DNA of 27,938 nucleotides from Verrucomicrobiaceae bacterium. Lineage in GTDB: Bacteria; Verrucomicrobiota; Verrucomicrobiia; Verrucomicrobiales; Verrucomicrobiaceae. The stretch is from NCBI GenBank assembly GCA_021151605.1, contig JAGKWZ010000114.1:1-27938 (forward strand), read 5' to 3'. Shown piece by piece: positions 15,895 to 23,230 of the stretch (the first letter of the stretch is position 1; the number at the start of each line of letters is the position of its first letter). A program made the translations under genes and the position numbers. The notes beneath the pieces are model-generated. The model saw nothing but the letters and a program-made list of their open reading frames with translations. It made no database searches and was not told where the DNA came from.

Positions 15895-16773
15895 ATGACT
15901 GCGCGACTCGACCACATTATTGTCAGGAAGACGGCGTTTGACGTTTCCAATGTACCGGTATGGTGGAACGATGGTGACCCCGTGCTTACCCGGTTCTTTG
16001 ACGCCCTTTCGGTGCACTTCCCTGATGGGGAACGCTTCTTCATCCAGTCTGTTCGCAATTTTCAGGACAAGATCACTGATGAGCAACTGAAAGCCGACGT
16101 CAAGGCTTTCTTCCGGCAGGAGGCGCAGCACGGCATCGTGCATGACACCTACAACGACGTGATGGCGGCACAGGGCGTCAATGTGGAGCGGATTCTGGCG
16201 GACATGAAGTTTGTGCTGAAGCTCACGCAGACATACCTGCCGCACAAGTACCAGCTCGCGTTGACAGCGGCTTTCGAGCACATCACCGCGACGCTCGGTG
16301 AAGGCTTCATGGCGGGCAATGCCGACATGTTTCGCAATGCCCACCCGTCGATGCGGGCCATGTTCCTCTGGCACGGCGTCGAGGAAGTGGAGCACAAGGC
16401 CGTGGCGTATGATGTTTATGAAAAAGTCGCTGGCGGCGGGTATTTCACCCGGACCTCGGCGCTCATCGTCGGGACGGCGCTCGTGCATGTCGTGGTCGGG
16501 CGCGTGTTGTGGCACATGCTGAAAGTTGACAAGGTGGCCGGGCGGCCTTTGTTGATCGCAAAAGGCCTGTACAAGCTCTACGGCCCCCAAGGCCTGCTGA
16601 CCCGCCTGCTTGTTCCTTACCTGGCTTGGTTCAGGCCCGGGTTCCATCCTTGGGATACCGGTATTCCTGCGAAGGTCAGCGCCTGGCTGCAGGCCTATGA
16701 CGAGACAGGAGATCCGATGATCGCTTCCCGTCAGGTTTTTCCGGAAACCGAGTGCTTGGCTGTTGCCGCATGA
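15895..16773 (+). CDS. PF10118 'metal-dependent hydrolase' family protein, ferritin-like di-iron signature
   Basis: A 292-residue member of the family. Candidate ligands are Glu46 (FPDGER), Glu76-x-x-His79 (RQEAQH), Glu128 (AFEHITA) and Glu164-x-x-His167 (EEVEHK). The segment TSALIVGTALVHVVVGRVLW is hydrophobic and the C-terminus contains FHPWDTGIPAKVSAWLQAYD. The ATG at 15895 follows a GGAGG site and begins one base after the hydrolase stop, so the two are coupled. TetR copy A follows 86 bases later. This copy is the closest relative of the remnant at 7004-7141. Substrate and reaction are unknown. Confidence 0.85.
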   Translation: MTARLDHIIVRKTAFDVSNVPVWWNDGDPVLTRFFDALSVHFPDGERFFIQSVRNFQDKITDEQLKADVKAFFRQEAQHGIVHDTYNDVMAAQGVNVERILADMKFVLKLTQTYLPHKYQLALTAAFEHITATLGEGFMAGNADMFRNAHPSMRAMFLWHGVEEVEHKAVAYDVYEKVAGGGYFTRTSALIVGTALVHVVVGRVLWHMLKVDKVAGRPLLIAKGLYKLYGPQGLLTRLLVPYLAWFRPGFHPWDTGIPAKVSAWLQAYDETGDPMIASRQVFPETECLAVAA

Positions 16774-16821
16774 ATATGCAGGGAAGCATTCGGGTTGTCA
16801 GCCCGCGTGGAGCACGGCACC

Positions 16822-16844
16822 ATGGTGGACAGACGTCCAACCAT
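16822..16844. promoter_or_regulatory. imperfect operator-like inverted repeat before TetR copy A
   Basis: ATGGTGGAC and GTCCAACCAT face each other across four bases, with one bulged A, and share the ATGGT..ACCAT outer ends of the palindrome at 14732-14751. It ends one base before the ribosome site AAGGAG (16845-16850) of the TetR gene, a place where an autoregulator could block transcription or translation. Confidence 0.4.
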
Positions 16845-16859
16845 AAGGAGCGGGATTCC

Positions 16860-17465
16860 ATGCCCCAAGAATATTCCAGTTCACTGGACGCAGAGCGCGC
16901 GCGCGTGCTGCGAATATCCGCGAAACTGTTCAGGGAGAAAGGTTTTGACAAAACGTCGGTGCGACAGATTGCGGATGCCTGCGAACTGTTGCCCGGCAGC
17001 CTGCACTACCGGTACAAGTCCAAGGAGGAGATTCTGGTTGACATGATGCGCGTCGCCATTGACCGGACCATCCGGAGAACCATTGCCGCATCGGCCGCGA
17101 TGGCCGATCCGATTCTCCGGATCCGTGCGGCTCTGAAAGCCCACATGGAGGTGCTGCTCTCAGGGGACGACATGGTGTATGTGCTCTTGTTCGAGTGGCG
17201 CGCACTCATAGGCGAGGCCCGCAAGGAAATCATGCGTGAGCGGGATCGCTACGAAAGGCATTGGGACGCCATGCTGGATGCCCTCCAGATACAGGGCATC
17301 ATCCGTAAGGATCTCAACACGCGCACGCTGCGGCTGATAGGCCTTGGCGCCATCAACTGGATGGCGACCTGGTACAGGCCGGACGGCGGTCAGTCGCTGG
17401 ATGAAATCAGCGACACGCTTTGGTCCGTCATTTCGCGGGGAATTCTCGATCATGCCGGTGGCTGA
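16860..17465 (+). CDS. TetR-family transcriptional regulator, copy A
   Basis: A 201-residue protein beginning MPQEYSSSLD, with AAGGAG nine bases before its ATG; the upstream in-frame extension is inside the preceding gene. The DNA-binding domain is VLRISAKLFREKGFDKTSVRQIADACELLPGSLHYRYKSKEEILVDMM; the ligand domain contains LLSGDDMVYVLLFEWRAL and LIGLGAINWMATWYR. It is a close paralogue of the regulator at 6324-6923, identical over long runs in both domains. Small changes in the recognition-helix area (TSVRQIADACEL against TTIRQIAEASGL) leave it open whether both bind the same operator. It sits between an intact PF10118 gene and a decayed BtrH gene. Confidence 0.92.
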   Translation: MPQEYSSSLDAERARVLRISAKLFREKGFDKTSVRQIADACELLPGSLHYRYKSKEEILVDMMRVAIDRTIRRTIAASAAMADPILRIRAALKAHMEVLLSGDDMVYVLLFEWRALIGEARKEIMRERDRYERHWDAMLDALQIQGIIRKDLNTRTLRLIGLGAINWMATWYRPDGGQSLDEISDTLWSVISRGILDHAGG

Positions 17466-17720
17466 CCACATGCAGCAGGCTAGCGGTATGTTAGTGGGAA
17501 AATCCCGTACCTGGTCGGGGTTTAAGTGGCTGTTCAATGCTCGGGGATTTGATCGAGCCCCATGTAATGACTCTGCCCGATGCGTTTGGTTCCGGACTTG
17601 ACGACGCCCTGGATGAGCGTTGGATGACGGCAAGCCCGCCCTACTGCTGACCGGTGTATCACGGCGGCAGATCGCATTTTCCAGGACATGCCATCGCCGC
17701 TTGGCGTCGTGAAGTTTTCG
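17452..17720 (+). pseudogene. decayed BtrH-like gene
   Basis: Pieces of the BtrH protein encoded at 5308-6363 can be read here in order but in shifting frames. From ATG 17452: VADHMQQASGML matches VDHFQRHSGHAL. From 17540 in another frame: GDLIEPHVMTLPDAFGSGL matches RDLLEFHGICLTEAF..GSGL. From 17623: DDGKPALLLTG matches DAGKPALLLTD. From 17657: a further frame gives HFPGHAIAAWRRE, matching HFPGHAIVAWRRD. The catalytic Cys segment and the whole DUF4872 part are missing. At least two frameshifts and internal deletions are needed, so this is a dead gene. Its start overlaps the end of TetR copy A, the same arrangement as the intact TetR-BtrH pair. Confidence 0.85.
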
Positions 17721-17797
17721 GTGGTTCGTGGTTCGGTGTTTTCATGTTCGTTGTCGGCGCTCAGGCGTCTTGCTCCTGACGTGGCCGTTTCTTTGCG

Positions 17798-17825
17798 CAT
17801 GGACTTGGTCGGATGTCCGTCCATG
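17798..17825. promoter_or_regulatory. inverted repeat upstream of the monooxygenase operon
   Basis: CATGGAC (17798-17804) and GTCCATG (17819-17825) form 7-bp arms across 14 bases; the centre contains TTGGTC, recalling the TTGG/CCAA sites elsewhere. It lies about 75 bases before the monooxygenase gene. A regulatory role is plausible but unproven. Confidence 0.3.
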
Positions 17826-17843
17826 TGATGTTATTTTATATCC

Positions 17844-17863
17844 CCCTGCCCTGCCCTGCCCTG
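17844..17863 (+). repeat. short tandem repeat (CCCTG)4
   Basis: Four uninterrupted copies of the 5-base unit CCCTG lie 34 bases upstream of the monooxygenase start at 17898, in its likely leader. Such tracts can change copy number by slippage. Here it is outside the coding region and would only alter leader length or structure. Confidence 0.7.
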
Positions 17864-17897
17864 CGCTGGGGAAACGGAATTCAACAGGTATGAAACC

Positions 17898-19190
17898 ATG
17901 AAGAAGACGGCCCGGCGTGCCACCACCCAACTCAAACCCGAACACCGGGTGGTCATCATAGGTGCCGGGTTTTCCGGCATTAACATGGGCATCCGGCTTA
18001 AGCAGCAGGGTATTACCGACTTCGTAATCCTGGAGCGCGCCGGTGACATTGGGGGCACTTGGCGGGACAACATCTACCCGGGATGCGCTTGTGATGTGCC
18101 TTCGATTGCCTATTCCTATTCCTTCGCCCAATACGCGGGCTGGAGTCGGAGTTTCGCCGGCAGCGCGGAAATCCAGGATTACATTCGCCGTTGCGTACAT
18201 CGTTATGACCTCTCACCTTGGATACGCCTGAATTCAGGCGTATCCAAGGCTGTTTTTGATGAGGCGCATGGAATCTGGACGCTTGAACTGGAAAACGGAG
18301 AGCAACTGACAGCGCGTGCTGTCGTATCGGCGGTTGGCGGACTGGTCAATCCGTCAATTCCCGAAATTGCCGGCCTAAGCAGCTTTCGGGGTGAGGTATT
18401 CCACACGGCTCGGTGGCGCAATGACGTCAGTCTGGCTGGAAAACGGGTCGCGGTCATTGGCACCGGAGCCAGTGCTATACAAGTCATTCCGGCGATCCAG
18501 TCCAGCGTAGAATGCCTCCATGTTTATCAACGCACGCCTCCCTGGGTGATTCCCAAGCCTGATTTCGAGATTGCCGAGCGCACGAAATGGTGGTTTGCCA
18601 ACCTGCCGATGGCGCAGCGGCTGGTGAGAAACAGCATCTTTACGGCGAGCGAGGCGATTTTCGGGCCGCTGGTCATCCTCAACACAAAAACTGAAAAGGC
18701 TGACGTTATCGTACTGGCCACGGGTTTCCGTGTGGACATTGGCAATGCGCCTTTCGAGATTATCGGACTCAATGGAGCGTCGCTGAACGACGTCTGGTCG
18801 AAACCTGGCAGCAAAGCCTACCTTGGTATGAGCGTCGCCGGGTTCCCCAACTGGTTTTTCATGCTTGGCCCGAATACTGGCCCGGGGCATACCTCGGTGC
18901 TGGTCTATACCGAAGCGCAGGCGAACTACATCGCTCAGGCGATCGACAACCTGTTCGCCCGCCGGCTTCGCTATCTGGATGTGCGTCGCAAGGAGCAGGA
19001 CACATGGCACCGCATGATCCAGGGCCGCATGAAATACACCTCGTGGACCTCTGGCTGTTCCAGTTGGTATCTCGACAAGCATGGCGAGAACCATGCATTG
19101 TTTCCGGGTCTGGCTTCCGAGTATGTCTGGCGGACCCGTCGCTTCAAACCCGAGCACTACGATGCCATGGTGTTTACGAATGGCGTATGA
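17898..19190 (+). CDS. Baeyer-Villiger monooxygenase with internal in-frame deletion
   Basis: A 430-residue BVMO. The FAD motif IIGAGFSGINMG is at 20-31, GGTWRDNIYPGCACDVPS at 52-69, the complete fingerprint FRGEVFHTARW at 163-173 (His169, Trp173) and the NADPH motif VIGTGASA at 186-193. Relatives are around 490-500 residues. Here the chain passes from SEAIFGPLVILN (about 251-262) straight into TEKADVIVLATGFRVD, so some 60-70 residues between the middle domain and the late ATGF segment are missing, while frame and C-terminus (SGCSSWYLDKHG) are intact. Activity is therefore doubtful. It opens a plus-strand run of nine genes or gene remnants with short gaps. Confidence 0.82.
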   Translation: MKKTARRATTQLKPEHRVVIIGAGFSGINMGIRLKQQGITDFVILERAGDIGGTWRDNIYPGCACDVPSIAYSYSFAQYAGWSRSFAGSAEIQDYIRRCVHRYDLSPWIRLNSGVSKAVFDEAHGIWTLELENGEQLTARAVVSAVGGLVNPSIPEIAGLSSFRGEVFHTARWRNDVSLAGKRVAVIGTGASAIQVIPAIQSSVECLHVYQRTPPWVIPKPDFEIAERTKWWFANLPMAQRLVRNSIFTASEAIFGPLVILNTKTEKADVIVLATGFRVDIGNAPFEIIGLNGASLNDVWSKPGSKAYLGMSVAGFPNWFFMLGPNTGPGHTSVLVYTEAQANYIAQAIDNLFARRLRYLDVRRKEQDTWHRMIQGRMKYTSWTSGCSSWYLDKHGENHALFPGLASEYVWRTRRFKPEHYDAMVFTNGV

Positions 19191-19249
19191 CTTGATGCGG
19201 GGTATAACGTTGCATCCCGAAATTTGATACTTGATGGAGAAGTGGGGTT

Positions 19250-20800
19250 ATGTCGTTGACACAGGGCCTGCACAGGGCAATGCAGACAGCGGGAGGCCGG
19301 ATTGCCACACGTTACCAGGGCAGGGACAGGACATGGGCGGAGGTAGGCCACCGGGTCGCCTGTTTGGCGGGGGGCCTTCGCTCGCTGGGTGTTGAGCGTG
19401 GCGATCGTGTCGCCATACTCTCGCTTAACAGTGATTATTATGTCGAGTATTTCTATGCCGTCGCTTGGGCAGGTGCGGCGTGCAATCCGGTTAACATTCG
19501 TCTTGCCCCGGCGGAAATCGCCTATACGCTCAACGATTCCGGATGCAAGGTATTGTTCATCGACAAAACCTTCAGTGCGCTGATTCCGGAATTGCGCAAG
19601 TTGTCGCCCGGTGTCGCCCATTATATCTACATGGGCGATTCGGATGCGCCGCAGGGAACGACCGGCTATGAGGCGCTGATCGCGCAATCCGAGCCGATTG
19701 AAGACGCGGAAACCACGCACAGTGAACTGGCCGGACTTTTCTATACTGGCGGCACGACGGGAAAATCCAAGGGCGTGATGCTGACACACGGCAACCTCGT
19801 CCATAACGCCATGAATGTCATTGCCGCCATGGGCTACGATCGCGATGTAGTTTACCTGCACGCCGGCCCCATGTTCCATCTGGCCGACATGGCGAGCACC
19901 TTCGCTGTAACGATGGTCGCAGCCACGCATTGCGCGGTCCCCCGGTTTGATGTCGAACAGGTCCTGCAAGTCATACAGGGAGCACGCGTGACGCACACCC
20001 TCCTCGTGCCCACCATGGTTAACCTGCTAGTCAGCTCTGGGCGTATTCCTGAGTATGACCTGAAGTCTCTGCGCCGCATGCTCTATGGCGCCTCGCCCAT
20101 GCCGGAAGCGCTGCTGCGCAAGGCCTTGAGTGCGTTGCCTGATGTTGGATTCATTCAGGGGTACGGACAGACCGAGGCGTCGCCGTTGATTACCTTCCTT
20201 TCGGCCGAAGATCATCGGGCCGGTGGAGAGTTGTTGAGAAGCGCGGGAATGCCAGGTTATGGCGTCGATGTGCGTATTCTTGATGAAAAGGATAGACCCG
20301 TGCCGCGCGGAGCAGTTGGCGAAATTTGTGCACGCGGCGCCAATGTGATGCTCGGTTATTGGGGGCTCGAGAGCCAGACCGCAGAAACGCTACGCAACGG
20401 ATGGCTTCATACCGGCGACATGGGCTTTATGGATCATGATGGTTATGTGTACATCGTGGACCGCGCCAAGGACATGGTGATCACCGGCGGGGAGAACGTG
20501 TTCTCGATTGAGGTGGAAGGCGCTATTTACCAGCACCCGGCGGTACAGGAGTGCGCCGTCATTGGCATTCCTGACGAGCGCTGGGGCGAAGCGGTCCACG
20601 CCATTGTTGTGCCGAAGCCGGGAATGGTCGTGAGTGGTGACGAGATCATCGCCCACTGTCGCTCGCTCATCGCCGCCTACAAGGTGCCGCGCAGCGTCGT
20701 GCTGCGCTCGGAGCCCATGCCGCTGAGCGGTGCGGGAAAAGTCCTCAAGACCGAACTGCGCAATCCTTATTGGAAGGATATGACGAGAAACGTCGGCTGA
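19250..20800 (+). CDS. AMP-forming acyl-CoA ligase (FadD-like)
   Basis: A 516-residue adenylate-forming enzyme of normal length. Motifs in order are the phosphate-binding loop YTGGTTGKSKGVMLTH (165-180), GYGQTEASP in the middle, YVYIVDRAKDMVITGGENV (hinge region) and the C-terminal catalytic Lys497 in SGAGKVLK. It activates a carboxylic acid to its CoA ester using ATP; the substrate cannot be read from the sequence but a medium to long or alicyclic acid would fit the acyl-CoA dehydrogenases that follow. The ATG at 19250 follows a GGAG-containing leader. It lies 59 bases behind the monooxygenase and 64 bases before the first dehydrogenase. Confidence 0.92.
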   Translation: MSLTQGLHRAMQTAGGRIATRYQGRDRTWAEVGHRVACLAGGLRSLGVERGDRVAILSLNSDYYVEYFYAVAWAGAACNPVNIRLAPAEIAYTLNDSGCKVLFIDKTFSALIPELRKLSPGVAHYIYMGDSDAPQGTTGYEALIAQSEPIEDAETTHSELAGLFYTGGTTGKSKGVMLTHGNLVHNAMNVIAAMGYDRDVVYLHAGPMFHLADMASTFAVTMVAATHCAVPRFDVEQVLQVIQGARVTHTLLVPTMVNLLVSSGRIPEYDLKSLRRMLYGASPMPEALLRKALSALPDVGFIQGYGQTEASPLITFLSAEDHRAGGELLRSAGMPGYGVDVRILDEKDRPVPRGAVGEICARGANVMLGYWGLESQTAETLRNGWLHTGDMGFMDHDGYVYIVDRAKDMVITGGENVFSIEVEGAIYQHPAVQECAVIGIPDERWGEAVHAIVVPKPGMVVSGDEIIAHCRSLIAAYKVPRSVVLRSEPMPLSGAGKVLKTELRNPYWKDMTRNVG

Positions 20801-20864
20801 GGTAGTGCGGTTTCTTTTTTCCATGGATAAACACCAACCCCCCTGAGAACCTTAAGGACATCCT

Positions 20865-22037
20865 ATGAATCTTGAGTTTACCGCCGATGAATTGGCTTTC
20901 CAGAACGAAGTACGCCAATGGTTTTCCGAAAATGTTCCCGCGTCGCTGAGGTCCCGCTCCAGCTACGGCCAGATGCCGGACAAAGATGAGCAGCATGGGT
21001 GGGAGCGAACCCTCGGCAAGAAAGGCTGGTTGGCGGTCGGCTGGCCGTCCCAATACGGAGGACCAGGATGGACGGCAACGCAGCGTTATATTTTTGATCT
21101 TGAGCGCGCGAGCGCGGGTGCGCCTCCGGTAGGGCCGTTCGGTGTATCCATGGTAGGCCCCGTCCTCTACACGTTTGGTTCCGATGAACAGAAGAAGCGG
21201 CACTTGCCGGGCATTGTCAGTGGCACAGTCTACTGGTGCCAAGGCTATTCCGAGCCTAATGCCGGATCGGATCTGGCGTCCCTCAGGACGGCGGCGGTGC
21301 GTGACGGCGACCATTACGTCGTTAACGGTCAGAAAATCTGGACGACCCAAGCCCATTGGGCGGACTGGTGCTTTTGCCTTGTGCGCACAGATCCCTCCGT
21401 CAAGCAGCAGCAAGGCATTTCCTTCCTGTTGATCGACATGAAGACGCCCGGGATTGAGATCCGTCCCATTCACTCCATCGACGGCCACCATCACCTCAAC
21501 GAGGTGTATTTCACAGATGTCCGCGTTCCCGTGGAAAATCTGGTCGGCAGCGAGGGCATGGGGTGGACCATCGCCAAGTTTCTTCTGACGCACGAGCGCA
21601 CGACCATCGCCGGTGTTGCAGACTCGAAGCGTGAGATCGATCGCCTCAAACACATGCTCAAGGACACCAGGCAGGGTGACGGCACCCGTTGGGACGATCC
21701 GTTTGCACGCCGCCGGGTCGCTGAGCTGGAAATCGATCTGGCCGCGCTTGAGTACACCAACTTCCGCACGGTTGCCGCGACCGAGGAGGGTCATGGTCTG
21801 GGCGCCGAGTCTTCCGGCCTGAAGATCAAGGGGACCGAGCTCCAGCAGGCCATTACGCAGGCCATGGTGGAGCTCGGCGGTCACCTGTCCCTGACTTGGG
21901 ACAATGCAGCCCCCGTCGGAAATTTCGCCTTCAACCGCACACGCGAGCGCTACAACTTCCTGCGTGCGGCCACGATCTATGGCGGAACCAACGAAATTCA
22001 AAAGAACGTCATCGCCAAGATGCTGCTAGGCCTTTGA
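20865..22037 (+). CDS. acyl-CoA dehydrogenase (catalytic-type subunit)
   Basis: A 390-residue flavoprotein of the acyl-CoA dehydrogenase family. It shows CQGYSEPNAGSDLASL (125-140), VNGQKIWTT (153-161), FTDVRVPVENLVG and C-terminal IYGGTNEIQKNVIAK. The position where many short-chain enzymes have catalytic Glu (Y-E-G-T) is Gly here, but Glu244 in LTHERTTIAG lies where isovaleryl- and long-chain enzymes carry their base. It should make an alpha,beta-double bond in an acyl-CoA. It is followed after 28 bases by a second, diverged dehydrogenase; such pairs form alpha2beta2 enzymes in actinobacterial steroid side-chain breakdown (FadE28/FadE29 type), a likely model here. Confidence 0.9.
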   Translation: MNLEFTADELAFQNEVRQWFSENVPASLRSRSSYGQMPDKDEQHGWERTLGKKGWLAVGWPSQYGGPGWTATQRYIFDLERASAGAPPVGPFGVSMVGPVLYTFGSDEQKKRHLPGIVSGTVYWCQGYSEPNAGSDLASLRTAAVRDGDHYVVNGQKIWTTQAHWADWCFCLVRTDPSVKQQQGISFLLIDMKTPGIEIRPIHSIDGHHHLNEVYFTDVRVPVENLVGSEGMGWTIAKFLLTHERTTIAGVADSKREIDRLKHMLKDTRQGDGTRWDDPFARRRVAELEIDLAALEYTNFRTVAATEEGHGLGAESSGLKIKGTELQQAITQAMVELGGHLSLTWDNAAPVGNFAFNRTRERYNFLRAATIYGGTNEIQKNVIAKMLLGL

Positions 22038-22065
22038 TTAATCGCTATTAGACCAGGATATTACG

Positions 22066-23184
22066 ATGGATTTTCGCTTATCAGATGACCAGCGTCTGCT
22101 GGATGAGTCGGCCCGCAAATATCTCGCCGGCCAATACAGTTTCGACCTCTACCGCAAGCAGCTTGCCGCCAATGTCTCTTTTGATGCGACTCGATGGTCC
22201 GCGATGGCCGATCTGGGCTGGATGGCACTGCCCTTTCCCGAGTCCGTGGGCGGCTACGGCGGCTCGTTGGTGGACATTCAGCTGATCGCAAGACGTCTTG
22301 GCGAACGGCTGTGCACGGATCCTTGGCTCTCCTGCGCCATCCTCCCCGGCAAGGTGCTTGAGTTCATCGGCGGCGACAAGGCGATGAAGCAATTGGCGGA
22401 CATCGCTGTGGGCTCCAGCCGGGCGGCTCTGGCGGCTTTCGAGGTCCTCGGCCATTACGACGTAGAGCGCATCGACACGTTGGTCACGGAAAGCGTTGAC
22501 GGCATCAGGCTGGATGGCGGCAAATCTTTCGTACTGGGCGCGGAGTACGCCCATGTCCTGCTGGTCACCGCACGTGCGGCGAATGGCGAGCCGCTGTTGA
22601 TAGCCGTGCCGCCCACGGCCGAAGGCGTCACCCTGAAGCACTACCGCGTCGTCGATGGCTCGCGCGCGTCGGAGGTCGAATTGTCTGGCGTAACCCTGCC
22701 GGCGGATGCCATCCTCTCGCGCGGGACCGGGGTTATTGAGGCGGTAAAACGGGCTATTGATGTTGCCACCGTCGCCCTCTGCGCCGACCTGCTGGGGGCT
22801 GCGACGGCGATGCTGAACAAAACGCAGGAATACGCCAAAACACGAAAGCAGTTTGGTGTCGCCATCGGCAGCTTTCAGGTGATACAGCACTATTTGGTGG
22901 ATATGTTCATCGAGACCCAGCAATCCGAATCGCTGGTGTGGATGGCCGGAATCCGTGGCGATACGACGGTGTCCGCCGATCGCGAGAAAGCCGTCTCGAC
23001 CGCTAAGGCGTACATCGCGCGGTCGTCCGTCATGGTTGCCCAGAAGTCAGTGCAAATTCATGGCGGGATCGGTGTCACCGAGGAGCTGGATATTGGCCAT
23101 TACTTCCGCCGCGTCACCCATTGCGCGCAACTTTTCGGCGACCGGGATCATCACCTCAAGCGCTACATGGCGTTGATGTCATAA
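22066..23184 (+). CDS. acyl-CoA dehydrogenase (partner-type subunit)
   Basis: A 372-residue member of the acyl-CoA dehydrogenase family, shorter and more diverged than its neighbours. The N-terminal domain reads MDFRLSDDQRLLDESARKYL and GWMALPFPESVGGYGGS; the C-terminal domain has TRKQFGVAIGSFQVIQHYLVDM, VQIHGGIGVTEELDIGHYFRR and ends GDRDHHLKRYMAL. The usual E-P-x-A-G-S-D loop is not visible in the middle domain and the region aligned with the base reads AIDVATVALCAD. This pattern fits the second subunit of heteromeric dehydrogenases, so it probably works with the protein encoded 28 bases upstream. Confidence 0.87.
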   Translation: MDFRLSDDQRLLDESARKYLAGQYSFDLYRKQLAANVSFDATRWSAMADLGWMALPFPESVGGYGGSLVDIQLIARRLGERLCTDPWLSCAILPGKVLEFIGGDKAMKQLADIAVGSSRAALAAFEVLGHYDVERIDTLVTESVDGIRLDGGKSFVLGAEYAHVLLVTARAANGEPLLIAVPPTAEGVTLKHYRVVDGSRASEVELSGVTLPADAILSRGTGVIEAVKRAIDVATVALCADLLGAATAMLNKTQEYAKTRKQFGVAIGSFQVIQHYLVDMFIETQQSESLVWMAGIRGDTTVSADREKAVSTAKAYIARSSVMVAQKSVQIHGGIGVTEELDIGHYFRRVTHCAQLFGDRDHHLKRYMALMS

Positions 23185-23230
23185 AGGATTAGTCCGCCGT
23201 TTAAACAACTCCATACCCCGGAGAAAATCA

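Noticed and set aside
15102..16058. 318-codon antisense open frame over the hydrolase and PF10118 genes
   Set aside because: It spans the boundary of two well-supported plus-strand genes and has shadow-like composition.
19157..19996. 279-codon antisense open frame opposite the acyl-CoA ligase
   Set aside because: The plus-strand ligase motifs are unmistakable here; the antisense frame has no recognisable domain.
20745..22001. 418-codon antisense open frame opposite the acyl-CoA dehydrogenase
   Set aside because: It is the mirror of a strongly conserved gene in GC-rich DNA; its translation resembles no family and is rich in Arg, Gly and His as expected of an antisense shadow.
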